64,000 nt of DNA from GCA-002282575 sp964606405 (GTDB lineage: Bacteria; Pseudomonadota; Gammaproteobacteria; Thiomicrospirales; Thiomicrospiraceae), in contig CAZSGH010000005.1 of assembly GCA_964606405.1 (NCBI GenBank), positions 13,511 through 77,510 on the forward strand. The letters are read 5' to 3'. The position numbers and the translations under genes are program-made. Positions 19,350 to 29,150 of the stretch are shown piece by piece. The notes beneath the pieces were generated by a model that saw nothing but the letters and a program-made list of their open reading frames with translations, had not been told where the DNA came from and made no database searches. Numbering within the stretch: position 1 is the stretch's first letter; each line of letters opens with the position of its first letter.

Positions 19350-19366
19350 TATCAAATTGGAGGGTT

Positions 19367-20860
19367 ATGAAAAACACTATTCGAACACGAACATCAGCAT
19401 ATTTATCGCGTGCTGTCATGATTATTTTCATTGTGGTGTTATCTGGTTGTGTCAGCAATCCCGATGTACCAACGCCAAGTGTATCACTGAGCTCTAGTTT
19501 TCATCATGGTGGAAAGACGAAAGCATCTGATACTTCAGTCGATATTCAATGGTGGCAAACCTTTGGATGTCAGCCGCTGGTATCACTTGTGGAGCGTACT
19601 GCGGTAGCGAATTACGATATTCGGATTGCTGTAGAAAGGGCTAAACAGGCACGCGCTGGAACAGCGGTCGCTGAGTCGCAACTGTTTCCTAGCGTTAATG
19701 TAATGGCATCCCAATCTGATAGTAGAACAGGTCTACCTAGTACGATTAAGCAGTCCATGCCAGACACGCAAGCGACGCGTGCTGGTCTGGATGTCGCTTG
19801 GGAAGTTGACCTGTTTGGCGGTGCGCGTGCGGCAGCAAGCGCGGCAGAAAAAGAGGCTGAGGCGGCCATATTTGGTGTTCATGGCGCACAATTGATTGCA
19901 GTGAGCGAGGTTGCACGGCAATACTTTGTTTGGCAAGGTGCCAGACAGCGCTTGGCGATATTGGAAAACCTCTTGCAAACGCAGCGCGACACGGAGCGTT
20001 TAACGCGCAGTCGCTATCGGGAAGGGATGGCGAGCGCATTTGATGTCGCGCGCGCTGCTGGTGAGGCTGCTACAGTGGAAGCCGCTCTGCCGCCATTACA
20101 GATGTTGATGTTTGTTACCGAGAGTCGCATCGCTGTGCTCACTGGGGCTGATGCCTCAATGCCTGTCCCAGAACTTCATGTTTCAGAAGATCAATTACAT
20201 TGGCATGCACCAACTGCACCGATTGTCGGTTTGCCGGCTGATTTGCTGACACGTCGCCCAGATTTGTTAGCGGCTGAGCAACGTCTTTCAGCGGCGGCTT
20301 ATCGCTTGGCTGAGGCGAAGGCGAACCGTTTCCCTAAGATATTTGTAAGCGCGTTATTCGGCTCGCAAGCACTGACACTGAATGATTCGTTGAGCTTATC
20401 TGCATCTCGCTATAGCAATGTAGCGGCAGCATTTACACTGCCAATATTTAATTCAGGACGTATTCATGCGGGTATTGATGCCCAGTCTGCTCGTGAACGC
20501 GAGTCCTTGCTATCTTACGAACAGTCTATTCTTGGCGCGATTGAGGATGTTGAGAGCAGTCTTTCCGCTTTGGCTGCCGAACGGCAGCGCGCGGATTCGT
20601 TAAGCGTTGCCGTCGTTGAGCGAACGCGGAGTGTTGCACATGCAACGTCGTTATTTCGTGAGGGACAGATTGACCTACTGCAGGTACTGGATGTGCAGCG
20701 GGCTAGGCTTGCTACAGAACTAACGCTCGCTGAAATTAATAGCCAGTGTGCAATCGATTTTATCCAACTTTACAAAGCGTTAGGTGGTGGTTGGCAGGCA
20801 TTGCCTGCGCCTACGAATGCAGCAGTGGCGACAAACTTATCTTCTGGAATAGAACAATGA
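19367..20860 (+). CDS. RND efflux outer-membrane lipoprotein channel (OprM/NodT family)
   Basis: 497 residues. Lipoprotein signal with lipobox LSGC at about residues 25-28. Two repeats of the TolC-like fold: VDIQWWQTFGCQPLVSLV, DVAWEVDLFGGARAA, LLTRRPDLLAAEQRL, AAAFTLPIFNSGRI. It forms the outer-membrane exit duct of a tripartite pump. First gene of a three-gene operon, an order (OMF-MFP-RND) less usual than MFP-RND-OMF. GGAGG lies three bases before the start. Its stop overlaps the next start (ATGA at 20857). Confidence 0.93.
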   Translation: MKNTIRTRTSAYLSRAVMIIFIVVLSGCVSNPDVPTPSVSLSSSFHHGGKTKASDTSVDIQWWQTFGCQPLVSLVERTAVANYDIRIAVERAKQARAGTAVAESQLFPSVNVMASQSDSRTGLPSTIKQSMPDTQATRAGLDVAWEVDLFGGARAAASAAEKEAEAAIFGVHGAQLIAVSEVARQYFVWQGARQRLAILENLLQTQRDTERLTRSRYREGMASAFDVARAAGEAATVEAALPPLQMLMFVTESRIAVLTGADASMPVPELHVSEDQLHWHAPTAPIVGLPADLLTRRPDLLAAEQRLSAAAYRLAEAKANRFPKIFVSALFGSQALTLNDSLSLSASRYSNVAAAFTLPIFNSGRIHAGIDAQSARERESLLSYEQSILGAIEDVESSLSALAAERQRADSLSVAVVERTRSVAHATSLFREGQIDLLQVLDVQRARLATELTLAEINSQCAIDFIQLYKALGGGWQALPAPTNAAVATNLSSGIEQ

Positions 20861-22038
20861 TCATAATATCGCAGCAGAGCATCATTTTGTATCGAGTGAC
20901 GTTACAAATAACAACCCTTCTTGCTTTGGTTGTGGGGCTTGCCGCTTGCGGCGAGCAAACGCCACCTGCAAAGAAACAACATTCCGTGCTCGTGACGACA
21001 GTTCATAACGAATCCGACAGTCATATGCGTTCCTTTACAGGTACAGTACATGCACGCTATGAATCTGAGCAAGGGTTCCGAACGGGCGGCAAGATTACTA
21101 CGCGTCTGGTAGAAGTTGGGCAGAAGGTTTCTGCAGGGCAAGTGCTGGCACGGCTCGACCCATCGGATTACGAGCTCGCGTTGCGTGCGGCAGAGGATCA
21201 ATGGCAAGCGGCACGCGTAGATGCAGAGCAGGCTGCATCGGATGAGGCGCGTCTTCAACGTTTGCTTGCCGATCACTCGGTTTCTGTGGGTGATCATGAA
21301 CGACAAAAAGCAAGGGCTGATGCGGCGGCGGCACGTCAAGCACAGGCCTTGCGCCAATTGGATTTAGCACGAAATAAAATGAAATATGTCACGCTTGTGG
21401 CCGAATTTGATGGCGTGGTCACATCGATTCGGTTTGAGATAGGTCAAGTCGTTTCCGAGGGGCAGCCCATTGTGACGATTGCTAAACCTTCAGAGTTGGA
21501 GGTGCTTGTAGATTTGCCAGAGGAAATAGTCGATAACGTCAGCGCCTTTTCTGCTTCCGCAACCTTGTGGGGGTCATCAGATATTGCGTTTCCACTCAAA
21601 CTGAGAACCCTATCTCCTGTCGCGTCAGTCCAAACCCGCACTTTCCGTGCTCGCTTTAGTGTTATGGATAAGTCAGCTTCTGTCCGCAATGCGTTGCATA
21701 TCGGCACGACGGCCAGCATTCATTTGACAGAAAATAATAAAGAGCTTGTCGCGGAGCTGCCAGCCCCCGCGGTTTGGAAAACATCAGGTAAAAGCATGGT
21801 TTGGCAGGTATCTCATGTGGAACACACGATTATTGCACAGCCAGTCGATGTGGTGCGTTATACAAACGATACGGTACTGGTTCGAGGGCTAGAGGATGGT
21901 GCAAAGGTGGTATCTGCGGGTGTACAGAAGCTAACTGCTGGTCTTGAAGTTGTTCCTCTTGAACGCACGGCCAGTGGGTTGAATATGATGTCGCCTGTCC
22001 AAACGATTAAGGACGACGCATTAGGGAGTGCACTGTGA
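20857..22038 (+). CDS. RND efflux periplasmic adaptor (membrane fusion) lipoprotein
   Basis: 393 residues from the ATG at 20857, which overlaps the previous stop. Signal with lipobox LAAC (about 31-34). Barrel-sandwich hybrid (GGKITTRLVEVGQKVSAGQVLARLD), alpha-hairpin (about 110-175) and second half of the lipoyl-like domain (VTSIRFEIGQVVSEGQPIVTI) are recognisable. Connects the outer-membrane channel and the pump. The upstream in-frame extension (to 20746) lies inside the channel gene and is not used. Coupled to the pump gene by a GTGA overlap. Confidence 0.93.
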   Translation: MIIISQQSIILYRVTLQITTLLALVVGLAACGEQTPPAKKQHSVLVTTVHNESDSHMRSFTGTVHARYESEQGFRTGGKITTRLVEVGQKVSAGQVLARLDPSDYELALRAAEDQWQAARVDAEQAASDEARLQRLLADHSVSVGDHERQKARADAAAARQAQALRQLDLARNKMKYVTLVAEFDGVVTSIRFEIGQVVSEGQPIVTIAKPSELEVLVDLPEEIVDNVSAFSASATLWGSSDIAFPLKLRTLSPVASVQTRTFRARFSVMDKSASVRNALHIGTTASIHLTENNKELVAELPAPAVWKTSGKSMVWQVSHVEHTIIAQPVDVVRYTNDTVLVRGLEDGAKVVSAGVQKLTAGLEVVPLERTASGLNMMSPVQTIKDDALGSAL

Positions 22039-25000
22039 AGAATCTTAATCTATCCGAATGGGCTGTTACGCACCGAAGCATGGTGCTTTTTATGATGATA
22101 GCGGTGCTTATTGCTGGCGCATTTTCATATACGCAACTTGGACGATCTGAAGATCCTAACTTCAATGTTCCTGTGATGACGGCGGTTGTTGTATGGCCAG
22201 GCGCTACGGCACAGGAAGTACAGGATCAGGTGATGAATCGCATGGAACGAAAACTGCGAGAACTCAACGGCTTCGATTATGTAAAGACATTTTCTCGCCA
22301 GGGTTATGGTGGCATATCGTTGCGCATGAAGGGCGGTTTGCCGAATCATCAACTGACCGATGCATGGTATCAGGCACGGAAGAAAATCAATGACGTTAAA
22401 CAAACCTTCCCAGAAGGGGTTCAGGGTCCCTACTTCAATGACGAATACAATGATGTGTATATGTCGTTATATGCGGTGCAAGGGGATGAGCTGTCGATGG
22501 CAGAATTGCTTGAGTACGCAGAGAAGATCAAGGTTGGTTTGCAGACGGTTCCTAGCCTGAGTAAAGTCGATATTCTGGGTAAGCAAGCTGAAAAGGTTTA
22601 TGTTGAGTTTTCTAGCAAGCGTCTTTCCGCTTTAGGTCTGACGCCACAAAGTGTGATGGATGCCTTGTCACGGCAAAATATGATGAGCTCCTCTGGTTCT
22701 GTGGACACAAAATCTGATCGTGTACTTGCTCGCGTTGATGGTGCGCTACACAGTGCCACAGACGTGGGCAATGTTAGTATCGAGGCAGGCGGGCATTTGT
22801 TACGATTGTCTGACATTGCGACGGTTAGTGCGGGTTATGAAGACCCACCAAGTTACACGATTCGTCACAACGGTCATCCTGTGCTGGTCATTGCTACAAC
22901 GATGACGCCGAATGAAAATATCCTGAAGGTTGGCGAGGCAGTTGATGTGCGTATGGCACAGATTCAGGCGGAGCTGCCTGTTGGTCTTTCAGTGGAGAAG
23001 TATGCCGATCAGCCTAAAGTGGTTGAGGCCTCTGTATGGGAGTTTGAGCGATCATTTTTAGAGGCGCTCGCCATTGTGTTGGCAATTTCCTTTCTATCAC
23101 TGGGACGACGAGCTGGTTTAGTCGTTGCCGCATCGATTCCTTTAGTACTGGGGATCGTTCTGTTCATTATGTATCTGGCTGGGTGGAGTTTGGATCGAAT
23201 CTCACTCGGTTCACTGATTATTGCACTTGGTTTGCTGGTCGATGATGCGATCATTGCTGTTGAAATGATGGCACTCAAGTTGGAGCAAGGTTGGGATCGA
23301 ACCAGAGCTGCGACCTTTGCCTACACCTCGACAGCATTTCCCATGTTGACAGGTACCATCGTTACGGTAGCTGGCTTTATGCCCGTTGGCTTTGCCAAAT
23401 CCATCTCTGGTGAATACGCAGGTGGCATTTTTTGGGTTGTTGGTGTCGCACTCATGGCATCGTGGTTTGTTGCGGTTATCTTTACGCCCTATCTTGGTAT
23501 GAAATTATTGCCCGCTCATATGGCGAACACGACGCATACAGACCCTTACGACAAACCGATTTATCACCGTTTGCGCAAGTGGGTTGATGGATGTGTCGCG
23601 CATCGTTGGAAAGTATTGATTGCCACCATCGCGCTATTTTTGTTGGCTGGTGCTGGCATGACGTTAGTGCAGCAACAGTTTTTCCCTACGGCTGACCGTC
23701 CTGAGTTGATGGTTGAATTGCGCATGAAGGAAGGAGCATCTTTTGAAGCAACAGAAGAGGCGGTTAAACAATTTGAAAAGGTGTTAGAAAAGGATCCTGA
23801 TGCCAAGAGTTTCACTGTTTATACGGGAGCTGGTGCGCCGCGTTTCTATTTATCTTTAGAGGCAGAGCTACCTAATCCTGGCTATGCGCAGTTTGTTATC
23901 ATGACATCGGGTGCAGAAGCACGCGAGACATTACGCGCTCGTCTTTTGAACTATTTTGCCAATGATGACATGCTGCCGCAGGTACGAGGTCGTGTATTGC
24001 GGCTTGAGTTCGGGCCGCCTGTCGGATTTCCAGTCCAATTTCGTGTTATTGGTCCAGACCCAGACATGGTGCGACACATCGCTTACAGCGTGCAGGATAT
24101 TGTGCAGCAAAGCACGCTTGTACGCGATACACAGCTCAACTGGAACGAGCGAGTTCGTACTCAGAGCATTCATATTGATCAGGATAAGGCTCGTTTGATG
24201 GGGTTGTCATCAACAGAGGCTTCAGCGATGTTACAAGCAACGCTATCTGGTACGCCTGTGACGCAAATACGTCGTGGCGAGGAATTGGTTGATGTTGTGC
24301 TACGCGCCGATGTTAGTGAACGCAAAGCACTAAACAACTTAGGCGACATCAATTTGTTCTCGCGCAATGGCTCGGTCGTGCCTTTGTCTCAGATTGCTCA
24401 CATTGAACCGACCTTTGAGGAACCCGTACTGTGGCGCTGGAATCGCAATATGGCGATTACCGTGCGCAGCGACTTGACTGATGGCGTCCAAGGACCTTAC
24501 GCTACCGAAAAAATTTGGCCATTGCTCAAGCCAGTCATCGATAATCTGCCGAATGGATACCGGATCGAAAAGGGCGGCGCTATCGAAGAGAGCGACAAAT
24601 CAAATAGGGCATTGGTGGCAGTCTTTCCAGCGATGATCTTGGTGATGCTGACTTTCCTCATGATGCAACTGCAGAGCTTTTCTCGGGTGTTGATGGTATT
24701 TATGACTGCACCGTTGGGGCTGATCGGAGTTGTGCCTGCTTTGCTATTTTTCAATGCGCCATTTGGTTTCGTTGCGCTGCTTGGTGTTATTGCCTTGAGC
24801 GGCATGATTATGCGCAATTCTGTGATTCTGGTTGATCAGATTGAACAAGATATTGAATTGGGCGCTCAGCCTTGGCATGCCATCGTAGATGCTACCATAC
24901 GACGCGCCCGCCCAGTCGTTCTGACTGCTGCGGCTGCGGTATTGGCTATGATTCCATTGACCCATAGTGTTTTCTGGGGACCGATGGCAATCTCGATTAT

Positions 25001-25088
25001 GGGTGGATTGATCATTGCCACCATGCTCACGTTGGGGGTTGTTCCAGCGCTTTATGCGGCTTGGTTTAGAGTGCAGCGGTCAGCATAA
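22035..25088 (+). CDS. RND multidrug efflux pump (AcrB/MexK-like)
   Basis: 1017 residues; GTG start at 22035 overlapping the adaptor stop. Twelve TM helices in the RND layout with two large periplasmic loops. TM4 keeps the proton-relay pair (LVDDAII, about residues 403-404). In TM10 the AcrB Lys940 position appears as Arg (GMIMRNSVILV, about 926), a variant found in the shorter RND subgroup. The N-terminus RSEDPNFNVPVMTAVVVWPG and FPMLTGTIVTVAGFMP are also typical. Drives proton-coupled export of unknown drugs or metabolites; regulated by the divergent TetR protein. Confidence 0.94.
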   Translation: MKNLNLSEWAVTHRSMVLFMMIAVLIAGAFSYTQLGRSEDPNFNVPVMTAVVVWPGATAQEVQDQVMNRMERKLRELNGFDYVKTFSRQGYGGISLRMKGGLPNHQLTDAWYQARKKINDVKQTFPEGVQGPYFNDEYNDVYMSLYAVQGDELSMAELLEYAEKIKVGLQTVPSLSKVDILGKQAEKVYVEFSSKRLSALGLTPQSVMDALSRQNMMSSSGSVDTKSDRVLARVDGALHSATDVGNVSIEAGGHLLRLSDIATVSAGYEDPPSYTIRHNGHPVLVIATTMTPNENILKVGEAVDVRMAQIQAELPVGLSVEKYADQPKVVEASVWEFERSFLEALAIVLAISFLSLGRRAGLVVAASIPLVLGIVLFIMYLAGWSLDRISLGSLIIALGLLVDDAIIAVEMMALKLEQGWDRTRAATFAYTSTAFPMLTGTIVTVAGFMPVGFAKSISGEYAGGIFWVVGVALMASWFVAVIFTPYLGMKLLPAHMANTTHTDPYDKPIYHRLRKWVDGCVAHRWKVLIATIALFLLAGAGMTLVQQQFFPTADRPELMVELRMKEGASFEATEEAVKQFEKVLEKDPDAKSFTVYTGAGAPRFYLSLEAELPNPGYAQFVIMTSGAEARETLRARLLNYFANDDMLPQVRGRVLRLEFGPPVGFPVQFRVIGPDPDMVRHIAYSVQDIVQQSTLVRDTQLNWNERVRTQSIHIDQDKARLMGLSSTEASAMLQATLSGTPVTQIRRGEELVDVVLRADVSERKALNNLGDINLFSRNGSVVPLSQIAHIEPTFEEPVLWRWNRNMAITVRSDLTDGVQGPYATEKIWPLLKPVIDNLPNGYRIEKGGAIEESDKSNRALVAVFPAMILVMLTFLMMQLQSFSRVLMVFMTAPLGLIGVVPALLFFNAPFGFVALLGVIALSGMIMRNSVILVDQIEQDIELGAQPWHAIVDATIRRARPVVLTAAAAVLAMIPLTHSVFWGPMAISIMGGLIIATMLTLGVVPALYAAWFRVQRSA

Positions 25089-25445
25089 TTGCAAGACTAT
25101 GTGAATTTTATGGTGCTAAAAGTGTCGTGTAAAGAAACCGAAAAGATGTTGCACAATCAGATTTTGCTTTGGGTTGTGTGTTAATACATGGAATTATTAA
25201 CGGGCATCAATCGAAAGATATAACTTAATTATTGGTATGATAAAGGCAATGTTTTTTATAGGTTAATTAATTGTATTTATAGTGCGCATTAAAAAAATCT
25301 TATTTTTTAGTAGAGGTTAGGATGGTGTTGGTTTGTGGTTGACTTTTTAGGTTTGTAGGCGTAGATTTGGAACAAGGCATTATGGAAAGTAATGAAAATT
25401 ATTTTTCATCATGGCATTAAAAAATAAATTCGGAGACTTCTACTT
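25089..25445. other. 357-bp intergenic region
   Basis: AT-rich, no coding potential seen. The first two thirds show nothing recognisable. The last part holds a promoter for the rhodanese gene (25339-25367) and a leader of about 70 bases ending in a CGGAGAC ribosome-binding site. It separates the efflux operon from the sulfur-related genes. Confidence 0.6.
25339..25367 (+). promoter_or_regulatory. Sigma-70 promoter for the secreted rhodanese
   Basis: TTGACT (25339-25344), 17-bp spacer, TAGATT (25362-25367). Predicted start near 25374. Confidence 0.55.
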
Positions 25446-25886
25446 ATGAAAAAATTAGCTACCTTGCTTGCGAGCGCTTCCTTACTGGTTTCATCTTTTG
25501 CTTTTTCTGCAGATACGCCGATGTCGCTCGCTGGAGCAGAGATGGTTGATGCTGCTAAAGTGAAATCATTGATGGCTTCTGGTGCAACAGCAATTGATTT
25601 TCGTGTTGCTGCTGAGTATGCAGAGGGACACATTAAGGGTGCCATTAGTGTTCCTTACAAAGAAAAAAGTGCTAAGGCTGCTGACTATGATGCATCTGTC
25701 GATACAGTAGACTTGACTAAGTTGCCTGCGGATAAAGGGGCTGCGATTGTGGGTTATTGTAATGGTCCAGAATGCTGGAAAGGTTATAAAGGTTCTGAAC
25801 AAGCTGTAAAAGCGGGTTATAAGAAAGTCTATTGGTTCCGTGGTGGTATGCCTGAGTGGAAGGCTGCTGGCGGATCTGTCGAGTAA
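25446..25886 (+). CDS. Secreted rhodanese-domain protein
   Basis: 146 residues. Signal peptide (MKKLATLLASASLLVSSFAF-SADT). Single rhodanese domain: AIDFRVAAEYAEGHIKGAIS, then a catalytic loop CNGPECWKGYKGS with the likely sulfur-carrying Cys in ECWKG, and VYWFRGGMPEW near the C-terminus. Predicted to handle sulfane sulfur in the periplasm. It has its own promoter. With the MCP and another secreted rhodanese downstream and molybdoenzymes of sulfur metabolism nearby, a role in sulfur oxidation or persulfide transfer is inferred. Confidence 0.88.
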   Translation: MKKLATLLASASLLVSSFAFSADTPMSLAGAEMVDAAKVKSLMASGATAIDFRVAAEYAEGHIKGAISVPYKEKSAKAADYDASVDTVDLTKLPADKGAAIVGYCNGPECWKGYKGSEQAVKAGYKKVYWFRGGMPEWKAAGGSVE

Positions 25887-26015
25887 AAATACTGCTCATT
25901 AGTGAGTCGTTTAAATAAACAAGGGTGATTCTACGGTGTCGCCCTTGCTTGTCTCATATTTCCCGATTCAAAATAAAAAACAATATCGATATTTGCTGTT
26001 AAGGGGTTTTTTACC

Positions 26016-28136
26016 ATGAACAGATTGTCAATCCGTCTTAAAATCGGTTTATTAATTTTTACTTCTCTTGTTAGCTTGCTGCTTGTAGGTACTTCAGCTT
26101 GGTTTGGTTTGCAGTCTGCAGAGCAATCGGCGTCTTTTGTCTATAAAGAGAATATGCTCCCTATGGCACACCTGCAAGCTGTAGATGAGAATTTGAAAGA
26201 AGTTCGTTATCGTATGGCTGCTGTTGCTTTAGATCAATTGCCAACAGCAAGTTCCAATATCAATTTAAAAGAAGCGCGCAAAGAAATTGCAACGCATTGG
26301 TCTGCATTCAATGCGATTTTAGCAAAGGGAGCCTTGTCTGAAGCTCAGCAAACATTGATCATAAAAGCCGACAAAACAATCAGTGAAAAGTTGCCTAAGT
26401 TTTTAGATATGTTATCTGCAGCCTATGCTAAAGAAGACGGTAAAAAAGTATTCTCATTGCTGGAAGATGATTGGCCAGCGATTCATGCGGGCGCTGTTAA
26501 GCCAATTACAGAGTTACTTCCTTCATTTCAAACGGCTGTAGATCGTAGTTTTGAACAAAGTGAACGGGATATTGATCGTACGAAGTATGTTTTACTATCG
26601 TTGTTCTTAGTCTTATTAGTCGTTTTAATTGGTTTCGGTTTATGGATATCAATGCTGATTATTAAGTCACTACGTAGTATGCAAACAGCCTTGCATGAAA
26701 TTGAGCTGACGGCTGATTTTAGTAAACGTGTGTTAGTTGCCAGTGACGACGAAGTCGGGCAAACAGCGCGCGTGCTGAATAACTTACTGTCAGCACAACA
26801 AGCAGCCATTGATGAAGCCAATCAAGTCGTTTCAGCTATTGCAGATGCCAATTTTAGTTTGCGCATGAAAGGTAATTACGTTGGTGACTTGAACGCACTT
26901 AAAGAAGGTGTGAATGCTTCAGCTAGTAGTGTTGCTTTTATGATGGAAGAGTTGTCGCACGTTATGGCAGGGCTGCAATCTGGTAATTTTGATGTCAAAA
27001 TGGATAACAAAGTCCCTGTTGCTTTCCGTCATCAGGTAGACAGTGCATTGGCATCTATTAATGCAATTTTAGCTGACATTAATATGGTTATGCACCAAAT
27101 GAATGATGGTGAGTTTAATGTTCGTGTGAATGCGCCAGCGATGGGTGATTTATTGGTAATGAAAGATAATGTCAATAATTCTCTTGCTGCGTTAGACACG
27201 GCTATTTCTGATGTTTTACGTGTTTTGCAAGCTCAGTCAGAAGGAGATTTAACACAGCAAGTAACGACACATTATCATGGTCAGTTAGGATTCCTTGCTG
27301 CTGCGATTAATCGCTCCTCAGAAAAGATTAAAGATGTTGTTGTTGATGCTGTGTTATCTAGTCATGTTGTTAATGATGCTGCAAATCAAGTCTCACGTGG
27401 TTCGGCAGATTTATCTTCTCGTGTGCAGGAGCAAGCTGCTGCGTTGGAGAGAACGAGTTTGACAATGAAGCAAATGACCAGTGCTGTGCAAAGTAATACG
27501 ACAAATGCTCAGCAAGCGGCAAGCCAAGCGGATGACGTTAAGTCTAAAGCGGTGGAGGGGTCATCGGTGATGCAGCAAACGATCAATGCAATGTCTTCTA
27601 TTCGGGAGTCGAGTCATAAAATTAATGATATTGTATCGTTGATTGATGGCATTGCCTTCCAAACAAACTTACTGGCATTAAATGCTGCGGTAGAAGCTGC
27701 GAGAGCGGGAGAGCATGGGCGAGGGTTTGCTGTCGTCGCTGGAGAGGTTCGTGCCTTGGCAGGCAAGTCTGCAGATGCTGCTAAAGATATTAAGCACCTA
27801 ATTAACGATAGTGTGCAACGCATCGAAACGGGTACGCATTTAGCAGATCAATCGGGAGCGATGTTGCAAGAAATCAATCAGGCAATTGCTTTGGTTTCGC
27901 ATTCTGTAGGACAGATTGCGATAGCTTCGACAGAGCAAGCTTCGGGTATTGAGCAAGTTCATCGTGCCATTTATGAGATCGATAAGATGACGCAAGAAAA
28001 TGCGGCATTAGTAGAGGAGACAACGGCTGCAGCGAATAGCTTAGGCGATCAGGCGGATATTTTGCGTCGAAATATGTCGTTTTTTAACACGGGTAATGGG
28101 GACAAGTCTCGTGTGAATCGTTTAAGTCTGCAGTAG
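26016..28136 (+). CDS. Methyl-accepting chemotaxis protein
   Basis: 706 residues. TM1 (about 10-30), a periplasmic four-helix-bundle sensor (about 31-190), TM2 (about 193-215), then a long HAMP-containing region that appears to hold more than one HAMP-like unit (repeated NxxNxSLAAL/GVNASASSV patterns, about 215-450), then the signalling hairpin with the conserved tip IDGIAFQTNLLALNAAVEAA (about 541-560). Methylation helices flank the tip. No CheR-binding pentapeptide is seen at the end. Ligand unknown; position between two secreted rhodaneses suggests a link to sulfur compounds, which is only inference. Confidence 0.93.
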   Translation: MNRLSIRLKIGLLIFTSLVSLLLVGTSAWFGLQSAEQSASFVYKENMLPMAHLQAVDENLKEVRYRMAAVALDQLPTASSNINLKEARKEIATHWSAFNAILAKGALSEAQQTLIIKADKTISEKLPKFLDMLSAAYAKEDGKKVFSLLEDDWPAIHAGAVKPITELLPSFQTAVDRSFEQSERDIDRTKYVLLSLFLVLLVVLIGFGLWISMLIIKSLRSMQTALHEIELTADFSKRVLVASDDEVGQTARVLNNLLSAQQAAIDEANQVVSAIADANFSLRMKGNYVGDLNALKEGVNASASSVAFMMEELSHVMAGLQSGNFDVKMDNKVPVAFRHQVDSALASINAILADINMVMHQMNDGEFNVRVNAPAMGDLLVMKDNVNNSLAALDTAISDVLRVLQAQSEGDLTQQVTTHYHGQLGFLAAAINRSSEKIKDVVVDAVLSSHVVNDAANQVSRGSADLSSRVQEQAAALERTSLTMKQMTSAVQSNTTNAQQAASQADDVKSKAVEGSSVMQQTINAMSSIRESSHKINDIVSLIDGIAFQTNLLALNAAVEAARAGEHGRGFAVVAGEVRALAGKSADAAKDIKHLINDSVQRIETGTHLADQSGAMLQEINQAIALVSHSVGQIAIASTEQASGIEQVHRAIYEIDKMTQENAALVEETTAAANSLGDQADILRRNMSFFNTGNGDKSRVNRLSLQ

Positions 28137-28433
28137 GTTGATATTGGGAGCAATCCCTTCTAAGGATTGTCTGAATCATGCGCTTGGCATATCATTCAGA
28201 CTTTCTTTTTTGGTTTAAATGTTTTAAATCAGTGTTTTATAGGTTTGTTTTCTCTTGTCTCAAACGCTCTTCTCATTACATTTTTCAGAGGCGGTCTAAC
28301 GCTATTCTTCTTCGTTTTCCGCGATAAGTAAACGTGCTGAACATCATGTCTTATTTTTTTCTTAACAATGTCATATCATTGTATTATTATATCATTATAT
28401 TATTTTGTGATTATTAAATAAGGAAATGTTACG
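28137..28433. other. AT-rich intergenic region with short direct repeats
   Basis: Just under 300 bp without a gene. A weak hairpin CAATCC-CTTCTAA-GGATTG follows the MCP stop without a T run. Near the downstream gene two 14-bp repeats, TATCATTGTATTAT (28374-28387) and TATCATTATATTAT (28390-28403), lie 16 bp apart in a very AT-rich promoter-like zone. Confidence 0.5.
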
Positions 28434-29027
28434 ATGAAACAACAAGTGTTTGTATTATGTGCAGGTATGTTTTTAGCAGGTTCTGCTTTCGCGGTAGACT
28501 TGCCCCAAGACAAAGTAGCAGAAGTTAAGCGTACCGAAACTGGACACTATTTGACACCGCAAGAAGCTTATGATTTTATTAGTAAGGATGCAGCTAATAC
28601 GCTATTTATCGATGCTCGTACGCCTGCAGAGTTGCAATTCGTTGGTTACACGGATCTTATGGATGCGAATATTCCTTATATTACTTATGACTATTCTGGT
28701 TGGGATGATAAAGCGGGCGAATATAAGCGTGTACCCAATTCAGGTTTTGCGTCTGGCGTGGAAGAAGCGTTAGCAAAGAAAGGGCTTTCAGGAAACAAGA
28801 ATGCTCGTATTGTCGTTATGTGTCGTAGTGGTGATCGATCAGCAAAAGCTGTCGATTTATTAGCCAAAATGGGTTACACCAATGTATGGAGTCAGATTGA
28901 TGGTTTTGAGGGCGATAAAGCTAAAGATGGCGAAACAAAAGGTCAGCGCACCGTTAATGGTTGGAAAAATGCGAAGTTGCCTTGGACCTATCATTTAAAC
29001 AAAGCAAAAGCAGCTTATTTAGAATAG
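28434..29027 (+). CDS. Secreted rhodanese-domain protein
   Basis: 197 residues. Signal peptide (KQQVFVLCAGMFLAGSAFA-VD). Rhodanese domain with FIDARTPAELQFVG and the canonical loop CRSGDRSAKAVDLL, so the catalytic Cys is present. A C-terminal stretch (KDGETKGQRTVNGWKNAKLP) is typical of a subgroup of periplasmic rhodaneses in sulfur oxidisers. Probably transfers sulfane sulfur outside the cytoplasm. Preceded by AGGAAA at a normal distance and convergent with the molybdoenzyme operon. Confidence 0.88.
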   Translation: MKQQVFVLCAGMFLAGSAFAVDLPQDKVAEVKRTETGHYLTPQEAYDFISKDAANTLFIDARTPAELQFVGYTDLMDANIPYITYDYSGWDDKAGEYKRVPNSGFASGVEEALAKKGLSGNKNARIVVMCRSGDRSAKAVDLLAKMGYTNVWSQIDGFEGDKAKDGETKGQRTVNGWKNAKLPWTYHLNKAKAAYLE

Positions 29028-29031
29028 GATA

Positions 29032-29120
29032 CCTCTAAAACCCCAATGGGTAGGAGGTCTGGAGGAAGGGAGCGAAAAAAGTGGCATGTAACCCATTGAT
29101 TAAAGCCCTTCCTACAGCCA
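29032..29120 (+). repeat. Family C repeat, copy 2
   Basis: CCTCTAAAACCCCAATGGGT, AGGAGGTCTGGAGGAAGGGA, TGTAACCCATTGATTAAAGC and CCTTCCTACAGCC. Lies between the rhodanese stop and a terminator. Confidence 0.75.
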
Positions 29121-29122
29121 AG

Positions 29123-29150
29123 AACCCCTGATAACATCAGGGGTTTTTTT
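29123..29150. terminator. Bidirectional terminator
   Basis: AACCCCTGAT-AAC-ATCAGGGGTTTTTTT between convergent genes; the T run overlaps the stop codon of the HybE-like gene. Confidence 0.88.
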
